Shown piece after piece: positions 23,151-35,220 of a stretch of DNA of 64,000 bases. The position numbers were made by a program, and so were the translations under genes. This DNA is from Vespula vulgaris. Its lineage: Eukaryota > Arthropoda > Insecta > Hymenoptera > Vespidae. The notes under the pieces are model-generated. The model made no database searches. It was not told the origin of the DNA and saw only the letters and a program-made list of their open reading frames with translations. The first letter of the stretch is position 1, and each line of letters opens with the position of its first letter. The stretch is from contig NC_066599.1 of the NCBI RefSeq assembly GCF_905475345.1, positions 1,810,501 through 1,874,500 on the forward strand. Direction: 5' to 3'.

Positions 23151-25160
23151 ACCGAAAATGTATAGTGATCTTTCATACAATAATAATTTATCACAACACC
23201 CATATGTCTTGCGCTTAGATCTTCATGACTTCTTTCTTGAAAAAACAATCCGCCATTCATTCGGCAATGCTTCGTTGCAAACTTCGAGTTAGTGTTGCAC
23301 TAAGATCGATTATCGATTTGTATCGAATTCAAATTTACTAAAGTTACGCATGGGAATATAATAATCAAACTTAAACATGTAAAATATGTTTTATTAACTA
23401 ACACGGTTAACTTTTTTCTTACGCGATTTATTAACATCTTTATGCGATTTCATAAACGTTTTATAGATATTAATTTAAATCTTTATCTTGCGTTTTATTT
23501 TCGGATAGCGAGAATTATCTAAAGACATTTTTATATAAGAATTTTTTTTACAAGTGTTTTTATGAAAACTAATTCAAGTAGATTATTATATTGTATCTTT
23601 TTCTTTCTCTTTTTCTCTCTCTCTCCTATTCCCTCTTTCTTTTGTAAATATTTACTTAACAAGTATCGCGTTTTAGTGTAAGTACATTAATTATATTTTT
23701 TTTGTAATAAGGCACAATTATCTCTATTTTTTTATGCACGATATATAATATTTAAAAGTATTCTTTAGAAGTAATTATATTCATCATATATTTTTAATAA
23801 AAATTTGTAACAATCAAAAAGTACTTTGCAGACAATATGAATGTTATCGATGTGTTGTAACACCGTAATGTGGCGCTCTCTAAAATTTGATATAAAAAGA
23901 TTCACTGACCCGTCGATAAGTTATCGATAAGTTATCAACGATGTGAAAATAATTTTTTTTTATAAGTTTTATTATACGCAGGAATTTTTTATATTAAAAT
24001 GAGAGCAAAAGGTGAGATGTATAAATTCGAATAAGTTTTTAAAAGGCTTGTTAATTTAATTAATTATTATTGTAAAAATTTCGTGAAAAGAAAAGAAAAA
24101 AAAAAAAATATTTAGAAATGTAGTTTTTACATGGCTCCAGATAGAGATTTTTGTATACATTCGTGTTTGAATATTGCCTACTATCAGGGTTACGTCGTTG
24201 ATCGCGATTTCTATACTCGATCGTAATTTTTCGACAATAATTTATCAACGCGTTATAATTTAAATCTCGAATAAAAATTTTTATGAATGAAATAAAATTA
24301 ATTAAAAATTACTTGCTTACTTATTCAACGATGACGAGTAAGAAATTTTTAATTTCTCTTTGAATAATGATACGCATATTAGTATTTGTGCATGATGTAC
24401 TTGCATACAATCGAAAATGATTTCTTTACCCGACAGATGACGCCATCTCGAGGAATTCTAGGGATTCTGCGGAAGACGAAAGGAGCAATGGCGTAGGCGG
24501 CGATTCACGTGATAAATTAATTTTTATTGCTTCGTGGGTGGCGGCTCTTTCTATTGGTCGATGATCGGGCACCTCCTACTCCATACGACGAAGCTTCTTT
24601 GCTTTTATTCTTCTCCGTTATGATAGTGACGCACACAAGTTGGTGTCTCTTCGAAAGAAGCGAGTAAGGATATAAAAGAAACGCGTACCTATGGATTCTC
24701 GAAGTCGAAGAACAAATTTGTTCTATCCTTTTCAAGTTTTCACCATCGTTTTATTTCTCAAAATAGATTTTAATACATAAGTTTCTATTATCTCGTATGC
24801 GTCAATTATATCGTTCAGCATCGAAGTCTCCGTGCCTCAAACCTAATTTGAACATTTGGAAAATTGCAAAACGTGCTAGCAATATTTCTAACATCATTAA
24901 CGATTCTATAGTTGGAAGATTAGTAAAGTTATTTTCGCTCTTCGGCGAATCAAAATTTATTTATTTGTACATAATCGTATAGAAAGAAACGATTAAAGTC
25001 TTAAGTATTCGACGTCAATTTTTTCTATGAAATCGAACCGGAGAACTGATTTCGCGTGGGAAAAGCCGAGCGCGTAAATTAGTGGAAGGATTATCGATAA
25101 GAAGGAAAGAAAAGGAAAGGATATTTGAAAAAGAAAGAAAGAAAAAGAATGATTCTTAAG
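23151..25160. other. TGS1 upstream region and transition to the low-complexity half
   Basis: Near 23250 is a CCGCCATT motif and near 23311 TATCGAT, likely parts of the TGS1 promoter. A CT run at 23600-23640 and a CGATA cluster at 23913-23940 follow. A less AT-rich patch at 24425-24600 has CACGTG, CCAAT on minus (ATTGG) and two GCCAT-type motifs and looks like a promoter or regulatory element, but no supported transcript starts there. Short open frames at 24517-24982 are not convincing. Confidence 0.5.
23913..23940. promoter_or_regulatory. Tandem CGATAAGTTAT repeat with DRE-like TATCGATA
   Basis: CGATAAGTTAT is repeated head to tail, giving one palindromic TATCGATA at 23922-23929 and an extra CGATA. 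TATCGATA is the DREF site, and CGATA clusters are boundary-factor sites in Drosophila. Confidence 0.5.
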
Positions 25161-25739
25161 AACGGTGATACATCTTTTCCTCTTAGCGACTATCTACAAT
25201 ATACATACGTATATATATACATACGGATGTATATGGATATATCGTAGATGCGTTGTAGGTAGGAGGTCGGAGTTGGTGAATCCGCGAGGAAAAGAAGGAG
25301 GAGGGGGAGAAGGAGGAGGAAAAGGAGGAGAACGAAGGAGGGATGTAGGCGCATACGTGTGTCGTCGTTTCTTCGCTTGGCTAGGCTCGACTCGGCTCGG
25401 TTCGGTTTGGTTCGGTTCGCGCTCCTCCCGCGCTTACAGAAAAGAGCAGCTTGTATTCGAGCTACGAGAGGAAGGAGGAGGGAGGAGGAGAAGGAGAAGG
25501 AGGAGGAGAAGAAGAAGAAGAAGTCGAAGACGAAGACGAAGAAGAAGAAGAAGATAGGTAAGGCTGTTAAGAGCAATAAAGATAGAGACGATTCGTTGGC
25601 GGAGAGTTGGCCGATAGAGAAAGAGAGAAAAAGTACCTATGTATGCGAGAAAGAGAGAATCGAAGAGATGCCAGGATTCGCAGCTCCTACGCAGGTGGAG
25701 ATGGATGCTGTATGGGGATATCCATAGTGTACGTGAGAG

Positions 25740-25741
25740 GG

Positions 25742-25781
<40 letters not shown>
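25740..25781. repeat. (GA)n microsatellite
   Basis: A GA run of about 40 bp inside a longer purine-rich stretch upstream of the receptor gene. Confidence 0.8.
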
Positions 25782-25782
<1 letters not shown>

Positions 25783-26583
25783 GAGTGTATGAGAGGGGGA
25801 CGTGATCTTCGGATCCTCGTTGAGTGTTAGGGAAGGGAGAGAGAATGAAGGAAGAGAGGAGGAAGGAAGAAAGGAAGGGAGAATGAAAGAAGGAAAGAAA
25901 GAAAGAAGAGAATGAAGGAAGAAAGAGTGAGAGAGAGAGGGCAGAGGTAGTCTTTCTCGGTCGAGTAGGTAAGATAAGGACGAGGCGGACAAACGGACTG
26001 ACGAAGAGTATCCAAGGTAGGGATATTCAGTCTCTCGGCCACGTGCTACACGAGCGCACGCCCCGAGCCGGCCGGTGGTCCAGACACAACGTTTCCTCCA
26101 TCCTTTCTTCGCCCTTGTTGTGTCCACGTTTTTTCTTCCTCTCTCTCTTTCTATTTTTTTCTTTCTCTTTTTCTCTCTTGCTTGCTCTTCTTTTTTTGTT
26201 CGTCTTATCGTGTTCTTTTCCTCGCTTTTTCTTTCTCTCTCTTTCTATCTCTCTCTTTCTTTTTATCTTTCCTTTTCAACTTTGTTTCTTTTCGGTTCCC
26301 TTTTCGTCCATCATCATCTCTTTCCTATCAACGAGATGTAATTCGAAATATATATATATATATATCTCTCGGTGTGTTTCGATCGAACTACGTATTATTG
26401 AGGATACCACAAGGATCTTTGTGAATTATTCAAAGAGGGAAAGAGGGAGGAGAGAGAGAAAGAGAGAGAACGATTATCAACAAGTGCCAAGAGTAATTAT
26501 CGATCGTCGAAGTGTCTTTTAGTGACCTTGGAAGATACGCAAACGTGTCGATGTATCGTCGACATTGTGTTTAATGGATTAAG

Positions 26584-26612
26584 AAGGAAGGAAGGAAGGA
26601 AGGAAGGAAGGA
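26584..26612. repeat. (GGAA)n tetranucleotide repeat
   Basis: About seven units of GGAA or AAGG, followed by a degenerate A-rich tail. Confidence 0.8.
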
Positions 26613-27203
26613 AAGAAAAAAAGAATTAAGGAATTAAGGAAGGAAGTCGTCGTATTAAGAAGACTGCGAGATATTTCTCGCTTTGATGGTACGTAATCGA
26701 GTGATACGTCATTCGATCGAATTTTTTGCGAAGAATTATCAATCGATCGATCGATCGATCGTTTGATGAAAAACGCGAGGGGAAAGGTGAGGGGTTATGC
26801 GAGGGGATGGGCGTTGGCAGGGGAGGGGGTAGGGGTAATGATGGTCGGCATTACTTGGGAGGATACGTAGGGACGAAAAAGCGTCCTCGGACTAAGCGGC
26901 GCCGACGATTAATTTGTCACGTCGTTCCTGGCACAAACGATTTAAACTGTCAGTCGGCAGGATGATATCCGAATGACGTGCCGCTCGCAACCGGTTCATT
27001 AAAGTTGCAGTCGACGTACCGATCGGCCGTCACTCATTGGTCCGCCACGGATTGGTAGCGCGAGGGGAAGATCTTGATAAAAAACGAACGCCTTAAAAAC
27101 ACCTACCTACCTACAGGCGACGCTTCTGACGCGAGTGGATTTCACCGATCAGTCATTATCGCCGTCGCGAGCAGCTCATCGGTCGATCTTTTCAAGGATA
27201 GAA

Positions 27204-27265
27204 CACGAGAGAAAGAGAGAGAGAGAGAGAGGAAGAAAGAGATAGATAGATAGATAGATAGAAAT

Positions 27266-27305
<40 letters not shown>

Positions 27306-27306
27306 C
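27204..27306. repeat. Compound (GA)n/(GATA)n repeat
   Basis: GA runs on both sides of a short GATA run; a common compound microsatellite form in this window. Confidence 0.8.
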
Positions 27307-28723
27307 ATCGTTAAGAATCTTCGATCGTTAATAACCGAGCGATTATTTCGCTCTTAGTGGGAGGGAGAGCAAAGGGATTACGGGAGAAAGAGAAATAGTA
27401 TGTAAGTAGGTACCTACTTGCTTAGATGCGTATACGCGATTTCGTTCGTCAAATCTATTCTTGATACAAGATTTCATTCGTGTTTATACGATATCAAGTT
27501 GATTGGATTTACGAGGAATTTCAACGATATTGATGACAATTTTATTGTTAGGTAGAGAGTTTATCCGACTCGTAAATAGTGTTGATTTATCGTATGACAA
27601 TGTTATTTTGCGATTTTGTTAATAATCGATATTCAGTGACGAATCCGATTGGAAAAAAATGGTACACGTTTTGAAACTTCAAGATATCGTCATTATCGAT
27701 TCTATTAATTGATAAGAGGAGAACTATTAAAGGAGTAAGGGAGAAAAGATAATTATATAGTAATTTTCTAATGATAATTATCACTTGACGTAGTATGTAT
27801 CTAATTTTGTAAAAGAAATGTGGAAATTAGGAATGTCTCGCGTTTCGATATACCTAACTCGTTTCAAAGTGATATAACACGGTGAACGTAAATTGATCAT
27901 GCACGAGGAGCGAGTGTTCGATAAAAATCACGTAAAAGATCGCGCACGAGTATTTCTTGTCTAACGCGTAATATCGTTCCATCGTTGCGATCGTCGATTA
28001 AATCGGCACGTTATGTTTGCGACATAGCACGAGCGAATTAATCCGTAGAACTAAGGATTTAGTAGTCCTCTGGCAAGGCGACGGTGTACACCTATCGAAC
28101 CGGTCTTCCACAGACTGGAAGATACGACTTCTAATTAGTCGTTAGTTAAACGCGCGTCGATGTTAATCGTCGCGTTTGCGATCTTCGAAAATTTCGAAAT
28201 CAATGCAAATTCTTCTCCACGTCGTCTTTTACCTTTTTTTTTGTATTTTTTTCTTTTTCTTTTTTCTTTGATGGGAATCGAATTTCGATCATCGCACAAT
28301 CAAAAGATAAAATTGGAAGGACGAGAAACATTCGAGAGGAATTCGTGTAATCACGAATTAACGTGTACGATGATCTGTTGCATTTCAACGGCATTTGATG
28401 GTCCTCGTCAGTTTTCATTTCAACGAATCGCATGTATATTTTCTTTTTAGTTCGGTCCACGTGCCAAGCGAGAGGCAAAAGGATAATCTACGGGGGGAGA
28501 TACTAACAAGTTCAGATAATTGTTGTGGAAAAAAAATAGCGTCGTAAGGAAAGAAGAATAAAAGGAATAAGCAGAAGAAGAAGAAGAAGAACAAGAAGAA
28601 GAAGAAGAAGAAAAGGAAGAAGATAGAAAAAAATGTTGAGACAAAATTTCGAAGGAAGAAAGAAGGACGAATCTTGCGATCGACAAGCGAGAGGATTCGC
28701 ATCGAAGGATTAAAGGACATCGA

Positions 28724-31700
28724 ATGGACGTGGGTGATATATCGAGCGCGATAGGATTATCTGGGAGTGGATCCAATCCCGGAAATACGAGTGTTGGTGT
28801 TATCGCGAATACGACATCCAGTAGCAATACCGTGGGGTGGTGGACGCCTACGTCGAGCATCGCTTCGGCACCGGCCACCACCGACGTGGTGAGTCTGTTT
28901 TTTTATCTTTTGATATTTTTATCTATCAATCAATTCATACTGAATGGGAAATAACGCATTGTCAGTTTCTTCAAATAAAATATATTGCAGATGTGTCTTA
29001 TTTTTTACGTACCTTACTCGAGATCACTCTACAATGTTTTAATTATGTAATTAACACTTAACACTTAAACACCCGGTTCGATTGGGAGGAAAAGTATAAA
29101 ATACGTCTTCTGTTTCATGAAATCGTTTAACACAAATTAATTTTTTTGTTATTTGAAAATATATCGATATGACCATTATGATAATTAGCATTATAATTAT
29201 TACCATTAATAATTACTTTATTTTATGTCACGTAAACGAAGACGACGTATTATTTGGAAATAAGGGTTTGAATCTATAGAGGAATAAAATGCATTTACAC
29301 GTGATCGGTTTTTAGATAATTAATAATAAACAAGAGTACGCATTAACGCGTAACCGGGCATTCAAGTGTTAATACGGTTTTATGATTTCTTTTATATTTT
29401 CATTTGTGAATATTAATATCTATCTATCTATGTATGAATTAATGTAAAGAAACTAATGTAAAGAGGTAGATATAGAAAGAGGGAGAGAGAAAGAGAGAGA
29501 AAGAAAAAAGAGATAGATAGAAAGAGAAAAAAAGAGAGAGAAAGAGAGATAGAGTAGACGGGAAAGGCCACCAAGGAGACACGAGACACGAGAACATTTA
29601 TTTAGTTCCGTTGGGTCGTGGCGCGTCAGGCTGCAGGGATTAGATCCGAGGTGACACAGCCGCGTCATCTGTTGGACGTTGAACCTTTTTTACTTTTCTC
29701 TTCGCGTCTTCTATGCCTCGCGCTTCACTGTCGTTTCCATCAGGTGTCATCAAGCACCTCCCTTCTTATTCTACAAGTTCGGTGACGTGGTATGTGTGAA
29801 AGTGTATATGCACCGTTCGTTCGAGCATCCGTATACCGATAATAACGAGAAGCAACAGTGTGTCCTTATATAAGTTGTACCTTACGTTATATCCGTTGAA
29901 CAGAAGTTACAATAGAATCTCAATTTCGTTTGCAAGTTGTTTGTACCGTTTGTAAGGTACGAGCCGTTCTCAGAGTAAGCCTCCATTGAGTGTCGAGCAT
30001 CGGCAACATTTTTTATGGTGTTGACAAAAAAGAAAAAAATAAATAAACTCTTTAAACTTTTTAAAAGAATAACCTTCAGTACCTACCTGAAGCAAGAATT
30101 TCTTTTTTTCTTTTTTTTGTAAATACGTGATGCAGTATGGTACCTGGTTTGTCGCATCGCTAAGCCTGTATATGCCGAACGATGTGGATGACCTGCATCC
30201 TCATAAAACACTCGGTCGCAAAGGTTCACTCTCTGATTCTCTTTCACTTAGAGTTGTCCTTCCTTGATTTTTAATCATGGGTAGAGTGAAATTTGTTAAA
30301 CAATTTGTTAACAATATCGTTTAACAAATGCGAATTTACGTTGACGGAAGGAGTCTTGTATCCATCGTTAACAAAAGAACTATCTTAGCTCACTTTTTAG
30401 TTATAATTTCGAAGCAATTGATTAATCTACATATTACTTTCATTCGTATTTTATATTCGTGATGATACCGTTTTACACGTTGTGACCTCGGTGATATCGC
30501 ATTATAAATCATCACGAACTGATTTGAGATCAGTATTAAATTTCAAAACAAATTCGATATGTGTATTAATTTTATAATAAACTCCATCTTTGGAAAATGA
30601 ACGCTTACATTAGTGCTTTGATGGCTTCGTATTCTTTCAATAAGAATTTTAAGATTTATTAATTACTCGCTCGTATTTACCTGCAGACAGGCAAAGAAGC
30701 TGACGTGGATAGTCGTACACGACAATATCGTCTAGGAGAATGCATTCTTTAAAAAGTGGAGCAGCGAATGTCGTCCATTTGAAAATCACATTCGATCATT
30801 TATGCGCTATAAACTTCTAGTTTAAATTACGAAACGATGGAATAGAATGCGTGGAGGGACCTTAAGGTCGTTCGGTTTTCGTATGAGAATTGAGTTCGTT
30901 CTAGTCTATGTATTCTCTTTCTCTCTCTCTCTCTTTCTCTCTTTCTCTTTCTCCCTCTCTCTCTCTCTTTCTTTCCATCGTAACGCGTTCATTGCGCGCG
31001 AAGCTTTCTCATTTGTTCATCCTTTCTCGTTTCATCGACGCGATGGTATCCACGAAGAGGCCGCAGCCTCTGGTTCATCGTCGGTAATGACTGGCTAACT
31101 AGATTTTAATAGGAACACGGTCTCGCAACCGAACTCTATGCGCTTCTTGCCGCCTTCTTTTTTACTTTCTTTCCATTTTTTTTCGGGTTCGTACCGAGAC
31201 TCTTCCGAGAAAGTCTTGAGAACTTTACCGTTCCAATCCTTATACAAGATATTTTTGCTATGATACGTAATTATATTTATAACGTTTTTATAAAATTTTT
31301 CTTCTTTTTTTTCCTTTTTTTTTGTTACAGATGAATCAACTTTGTAGAGTTTGCGGAGAGCCGGCCGCGGGTTTTCATTTTGGAGCCTTCACTTGCGAAG
31401 GTTGTAAGGTCAGTTTCATTAAAAAAAAATGGAAGTAACGTATCAGCTTGTTCGAGTATTCAAAATATTTCTGTAGTTTCGCATCTATTTGCATTCAAAT
31501 CTATTTGCATTCAAATCTATTTGCATCATTGATCTTTTATCTTTGTTTGTTTGTTAGTTTTTTTTTCTTTTCGTTATAATTTTCTCCTCTTTCGTTGAGA
31601 AATATAAACTGAAGACGTATCCTCATCCGTTTTCTCTCACGCAGTCGTTCTTCGGGCGTACCTACAATAATCTGGGCAGTATATCCGAATGCAAGAACGG

Positions 31701-32106
31701 TGGTGTCTGTGTGATCAACAAGAAAAATCGGACAGCTTGCAAGGCTTGCCGACTACGGAAGTGCCTGATGGTCGGTATGTCCAAGTCCGGTTCGAGATAC
31801 GGTCGCCGTTCGAATTGGTTCAAGATTCACTGTCTGCTCCAGGAGCAAACGCATCAGGCGCACACGCGTCTTATCAAGGACCCAAAGTTGGCATACGAGA
31901 AAGCATTCGGCTCGTTGGACGCGGCAAACAATAACAATAATAACAATAACGAAAACGCCAGTACGACTAGTGCAAGTGGTATCATCGGAATGATCACGAC
32001 TGCAACAACGACGGCGAATAGTTACCATCATCATCATCATCACCATCATCATCAACAGCAACAGCAGCAACCGCAACAACAACCACAGCAACAGCAGCAA
32101 CAACAG

Positions 32107-32138
<32 letters not shown>

Positions 32139-32901
32139 TCATCAAGATAGGATAGGCAAACGCGAAGAGGGGTCGTTGAGGCCGCAGGATATCTCGAGCC
32201 AATTGAGATCGCAGGAGTTATCTCCAAGATCGAGTCAAGATCAGATTGCTATGAGGACAGCGGAATTAGCGAGAGCCCCTCAGGAACTTCTCAGGCCAGA
32301 AATCTCGAGGAGTAGCTTTCCAATGTGGAGAGGACCAGCGTTCTTTCATCCAGCATTGACGCACATGCAACTTTTAAACGCGCCATTCTTTCCCTTTCAA
32401 CAACGCTTCATCGTTCCGTACGTTAACCAAATCGGAGCACCACCCATGTTAGCGAGTCTTTCGAGTTCCTCGAGCGAGAGCGTCAGTCCTCGATCGACAC
32501 CCTCACCAACGAGAACGAGAGACGAGGAAAATCGAGTTTTAAGAGTTCGATCGAGCCTTTGCGAGGAAGCGGACCGGTCAAGGCCAAGATCGGCAGACGA
32601 ATCGCGAATTTATGACAAGAGTCTCGCATTTCTAAGATCCCTCGGACCTGAGCAAGACGAGCCTATCGATCTCAGTGTCAAAGCTGCCGTAGCTGCTGCG
32701 GAAGCGGCTGCTGCTGCCGCCGCCGCAGCCGCAGCCGCCGCCGCTGCTGTAGCTGCTGCAACGGCAACTGGAGTCGCCACTAAGCTAGAAACGAGAGAAG
32801 CGGATATAGCTAGCACGGAAGAAGAGAGATCGACGGATAGCGAGGACAACGAACTCCTTCGTGACACGGGACCACCGTTGGATCTCACTAGGAAAACATG
32901 A
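28724..32901 (+). CDS. knrl: Knirps-family nuclear receptor (NR0A: knirps / knrl / eagle type)
   Basis: Three coding exons (28724-28888, 31331-31408, 31645-32901) give 499 residues. The DNA-binding domain begins MNQLCRVCGEPAAGFHFGAF. It has the P-box EGCKSFFG and a second finger ending KCLMVGMSKSGSRYGRRSNW, followed by FKIHCLLQE. This extended domain is diagnostic for the knirps group, which lacks a ligand-binding domain. The intron after EGCK splits the two fingers. The rest is low complexity: Asn, His and Gln runs at about residues 175-240 and an Ala run at about 428-450. Near the C terminus are PIDLSVK (about 420) and a final PLDLTRK, both like the PxDLS motif that recruits the corepressor CtBP. 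It should be a short-range repressor in segmentation, trachea or nervous system. The choice among kni, knrl and eg is inference. Exon 1 adds 55 Ser/Thr-rich residues before the MNQ that starts most family members, so MNQ may be an alternative start. Confidence 0.93.
28889..31330 (+). other. First coding-region intron of the receptor gene
   Basis: 2.4 kb from GTGAGT to TTGTTACAG. It holds GA-rich runs at 29463-29555 and a CT run at 30913-30975. Between them are mixed patches (29560-29960 and 30090-30250) that could be regulatory. No coding exon is seen. Confidence 0.55.
31483..31530. repeat. Three-copy 16-bp tandem repeat with POU octamers
   Basis: Unit ATCTATTTGCATTCAA, repeated about three times. 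Each unit contains ATTTGCAT, the reverse complement of the octamer ATGCAAAT, at 31487-31494, 31503-31510 and 31519-31526. It lies in the intron that splits the two zinc fingers of the receptor gene. Confidence 0.85.
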
Positions 32902-33430
32902 CCTTGGAGCAGATCCGAAGATTCTTGATAGGAACTTCGAGGCGACCTCTCCAAATGCTTTTTCTTCAAAATTCACGTGGAAGAAATCGTGTTTCTTTTG
33001 ATTCTAACGTGATTCGGTATTTAGGAATACGTGAACTTCACTTATTTCAAAAGGAAAGAGGCTATGTATTTCCTTTTGATTTCTCTATTGGTGGATTTTT
33101 ACCCAAAGTGTGTTATTTACAAGGAACGATCATGTGCCTTCGATAGTGCCTTTAAGCTCTCTCTTTCTTGGCGAAGAGAGTCCAAATGTGCCTGATAGTT
33201 TAACATTCATTATATAATTCATATAATTATGCACGGCTCGTTGCCTTATAACGCGTGTTACGTTTATGTGACGACGGAATCCAGGGACGAAGAACTTTTT
33301 TATCATACTTATTTATCATTACCGAAGGAATTTTCTTAATTTTATTGTGACGCGTGTTTTATTTAACATCCGGAGCCTTTCCTTTAGCCTTTCATTCCGG
33401 TCGGTTTTCTAAATAAAATATAACAAAATG
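32902..33430 (+). other. 3' untranslated region of the receptor gene
   Basis: Follows the stop codon. The first good polyadenylation signal, AATAAA in the context CTAAATAAAATA, is near 33411. No other feature is clear. Confidence 0.5.
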
Positions 33431-34011
33431 CGGAGAGACTTTTTCTTAAGATACGTAAGTAACTATATCGATGAACGACGTAGTTAGCTACGTTTTTTGT
33501 GCCTTAAAAAATATGAATAGTATAAAATCGTGTGTACCTACCAATATTTTTTTTAAACTTCTTTTGTTCCGATCGTCGTGTTTTCGAAAGTGATTTTATA
33601 GCGAATGTTACGAGAGCCACCGACGTGGTCACGATCGAATTTTTCATGATGTACGAATTAAAAATAAAGGATATTCTGTATCTGCGTGCAATATATATTA
33701 GAACGAAAGAATATATTCGGAATACTTTGTTTTATCTTGTCATTTTAATGAAACGATTCGTGTATATGATTTAACTCCTTCCCAAAGTGTTCTCGAGACT
33801 ATTGGAAAGTATTGATTCGTAGGAGAGACCTCGTTGCAACGTAGAGCTCTTTGTTAAGTACGCAACTTCGCGAAATCGTGCGATGTTTGCCCCGTTCGGT
33901 CGAAGACGAGCTCTTTGTAAATATCCTTGGAAAGCGGACGGCCATCTGGAACGCGAACTCTTCAAACACGAGTTCATACATATTACAAGGACTTTCTTAC
34001 GTACCTACGTG

Positions 34012-34013
<2 letters not shown>

Positions 34014-34070
<57 letters not shown>
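34014..34070. repeat. (GA)n microsatellite, 57 bp
   Basis: A near-perfect GA run just downstream of the receptor gene. GA runs bind GAGA factor in Drosophila; whether that applies here is not shown. Confidence 0.9.
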
Positions 34071-34075
<5 letters not shown>

Positions 34076-35168
34076 AGGGGGGAAAAAAGAAAAAAAAAGA
34101 AAAGGCATGAACGACGTTACGATCGAGCTCTCACGAGGAAATGGGTGTGAAATGTAGAACTTTGCACGCTGACATCGTATGATCCTTTGGGGCTTAACCC
34201 GATAGAGAACGAATAATAGTTCATCTGGGATAGCGAGCAAGAGTCGCGTCTCTTGCATTCGATACGGACGCGAGAAACTCTCACTTGACATAACTGTCAC
34301 AGAATCTTGAAGTTTCTCGCTTGGCGTATTTCCACTCTCTTTGGGAGAGTAAATCAATATATTCCTTTGATCTCTACGATTCGAATCTTACGTTATAAGG
34401 TAGATGGATTGGATTTCTCGATTATTAAAATTTGCGACGCTTTCACGTTACGAGAAAGAGACATTAATGGCGATTTTGATATCTATGATGGACTTGAGGG
34501 AGAAATAAAGAAAGAATAAAAGGAAAAAAGAGAGAGATAGATATCGATAGATCTGAAGATACATATAAGATGATTTCTCGATCATTTCCAACGAGTTTCA
34601 AGGTAAGGGGTGGGAAGTAAGAGGATTTACGACGTCCCTCTCGATTCCTTCTTTTATACGCGTGCACCTGTGTATGTTCACGCGAGTACCTACCTGTAAA
34701 CCCGTGATGGTTAAAATGCCTCCGAGTCCACTTGTTGACTTAGGTGGGACGAATAAGAGAGACCACTCGACGTCCACCCAACAAGCTCTCGTGATTTCCT
34801 GCCTGATTCAGCTTTCCGAGGGTCAGCTTACGTTGGTCGTATGAGTTAAGAAAAGAAAATAAAAAAAGGATAAAAGAAAAAAGAAAAGAAAGAAAGAAAA
34901 GAAAGGGAAAAAAAACATGGTGTAGAACGACGGGCACGTAACTCGTTTTGAGGTACTCGTGATACGGAATGCGTTGTACAATGACTCTTGAGAATCGTCG
35001 AAGACGCGATACTGCTAATCACGTTACAAGATTCCTCTGGTGCCAGGTATCAGGTATTTTGCTCTTTCCGTGAGGTCTCCATCAGAAAGTTTGTCAGACA
35101 AAAATGATCAAAAAAAAGAAAATGAAGCACCAATAACGTGCACAATCTATTCTGTATTATTATAACAG

Positions 35169-35170
<2 letters not shown>

Positions 35171-35218
<48 letters not shown>
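35171..35218. repeat. (GA)n microsatellite
   Basis: A GA run of 48 bp, followed by imperfect purine-rich sequence. A CAGGTAG heptamer touches its left end. Confidence 0.9.

Positions 35219-35220
<2 letters not shown>

Larger units (their letters stand above)
25161..28723. other. Upstream region of the knirps-family gene: microsatellites and 5' leader
   Basis: No coding sequence is supported. Purine-rich runs occur at 25290-25556, 25740-25781 (GA) and 25820-25950, pyrimidine-rich runs at 26105-26280, a GGAA run at 26584-26612, GA/GATA runs at 27204-27306 and a GAA run at 28565-28625. Less repetitive patches at 26870-27190 and 27900-28160 may be promoter or enhancer sequence. A TCAGTC initiator-like site is at 27150-27155. 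Part of this stretch must be the 5' leader of the receptor mRNA. Confidence 0.5.

Noticed and set aside
24517..24982. Short open frames on both strands near a promoter-like patch
   Set aside because: They have no domain, no conserved splice context and no recognised similarity; the patch may be regulatory but no transcript can be supported.
25190..26522. Long open frames rich in Arg/Glu or Ser/Leu/Phe on both strands
   Set aside because: They come from purine- and pyrimidine-rich repeats; the same block is open in several frames.
27150..27190. TCAGTC initiator with a GGTCG downstream element upstream of the receptor gene
   Set aside because: The spacing is about 3 bp off the strict position of a downstream promoter element, so it is kept only as a note in the upstream region.
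28447..28881. Minus-strand open frame over the first receptor exon
   Set aside because: It is an antisense shadow of the receptor exon extended by a GAA repeat.
31689..32227. Other-frame open frames over the receptor exon
   Set aside because: They are shadows of the CAG/CAA and CAT codon runs of the real frame.
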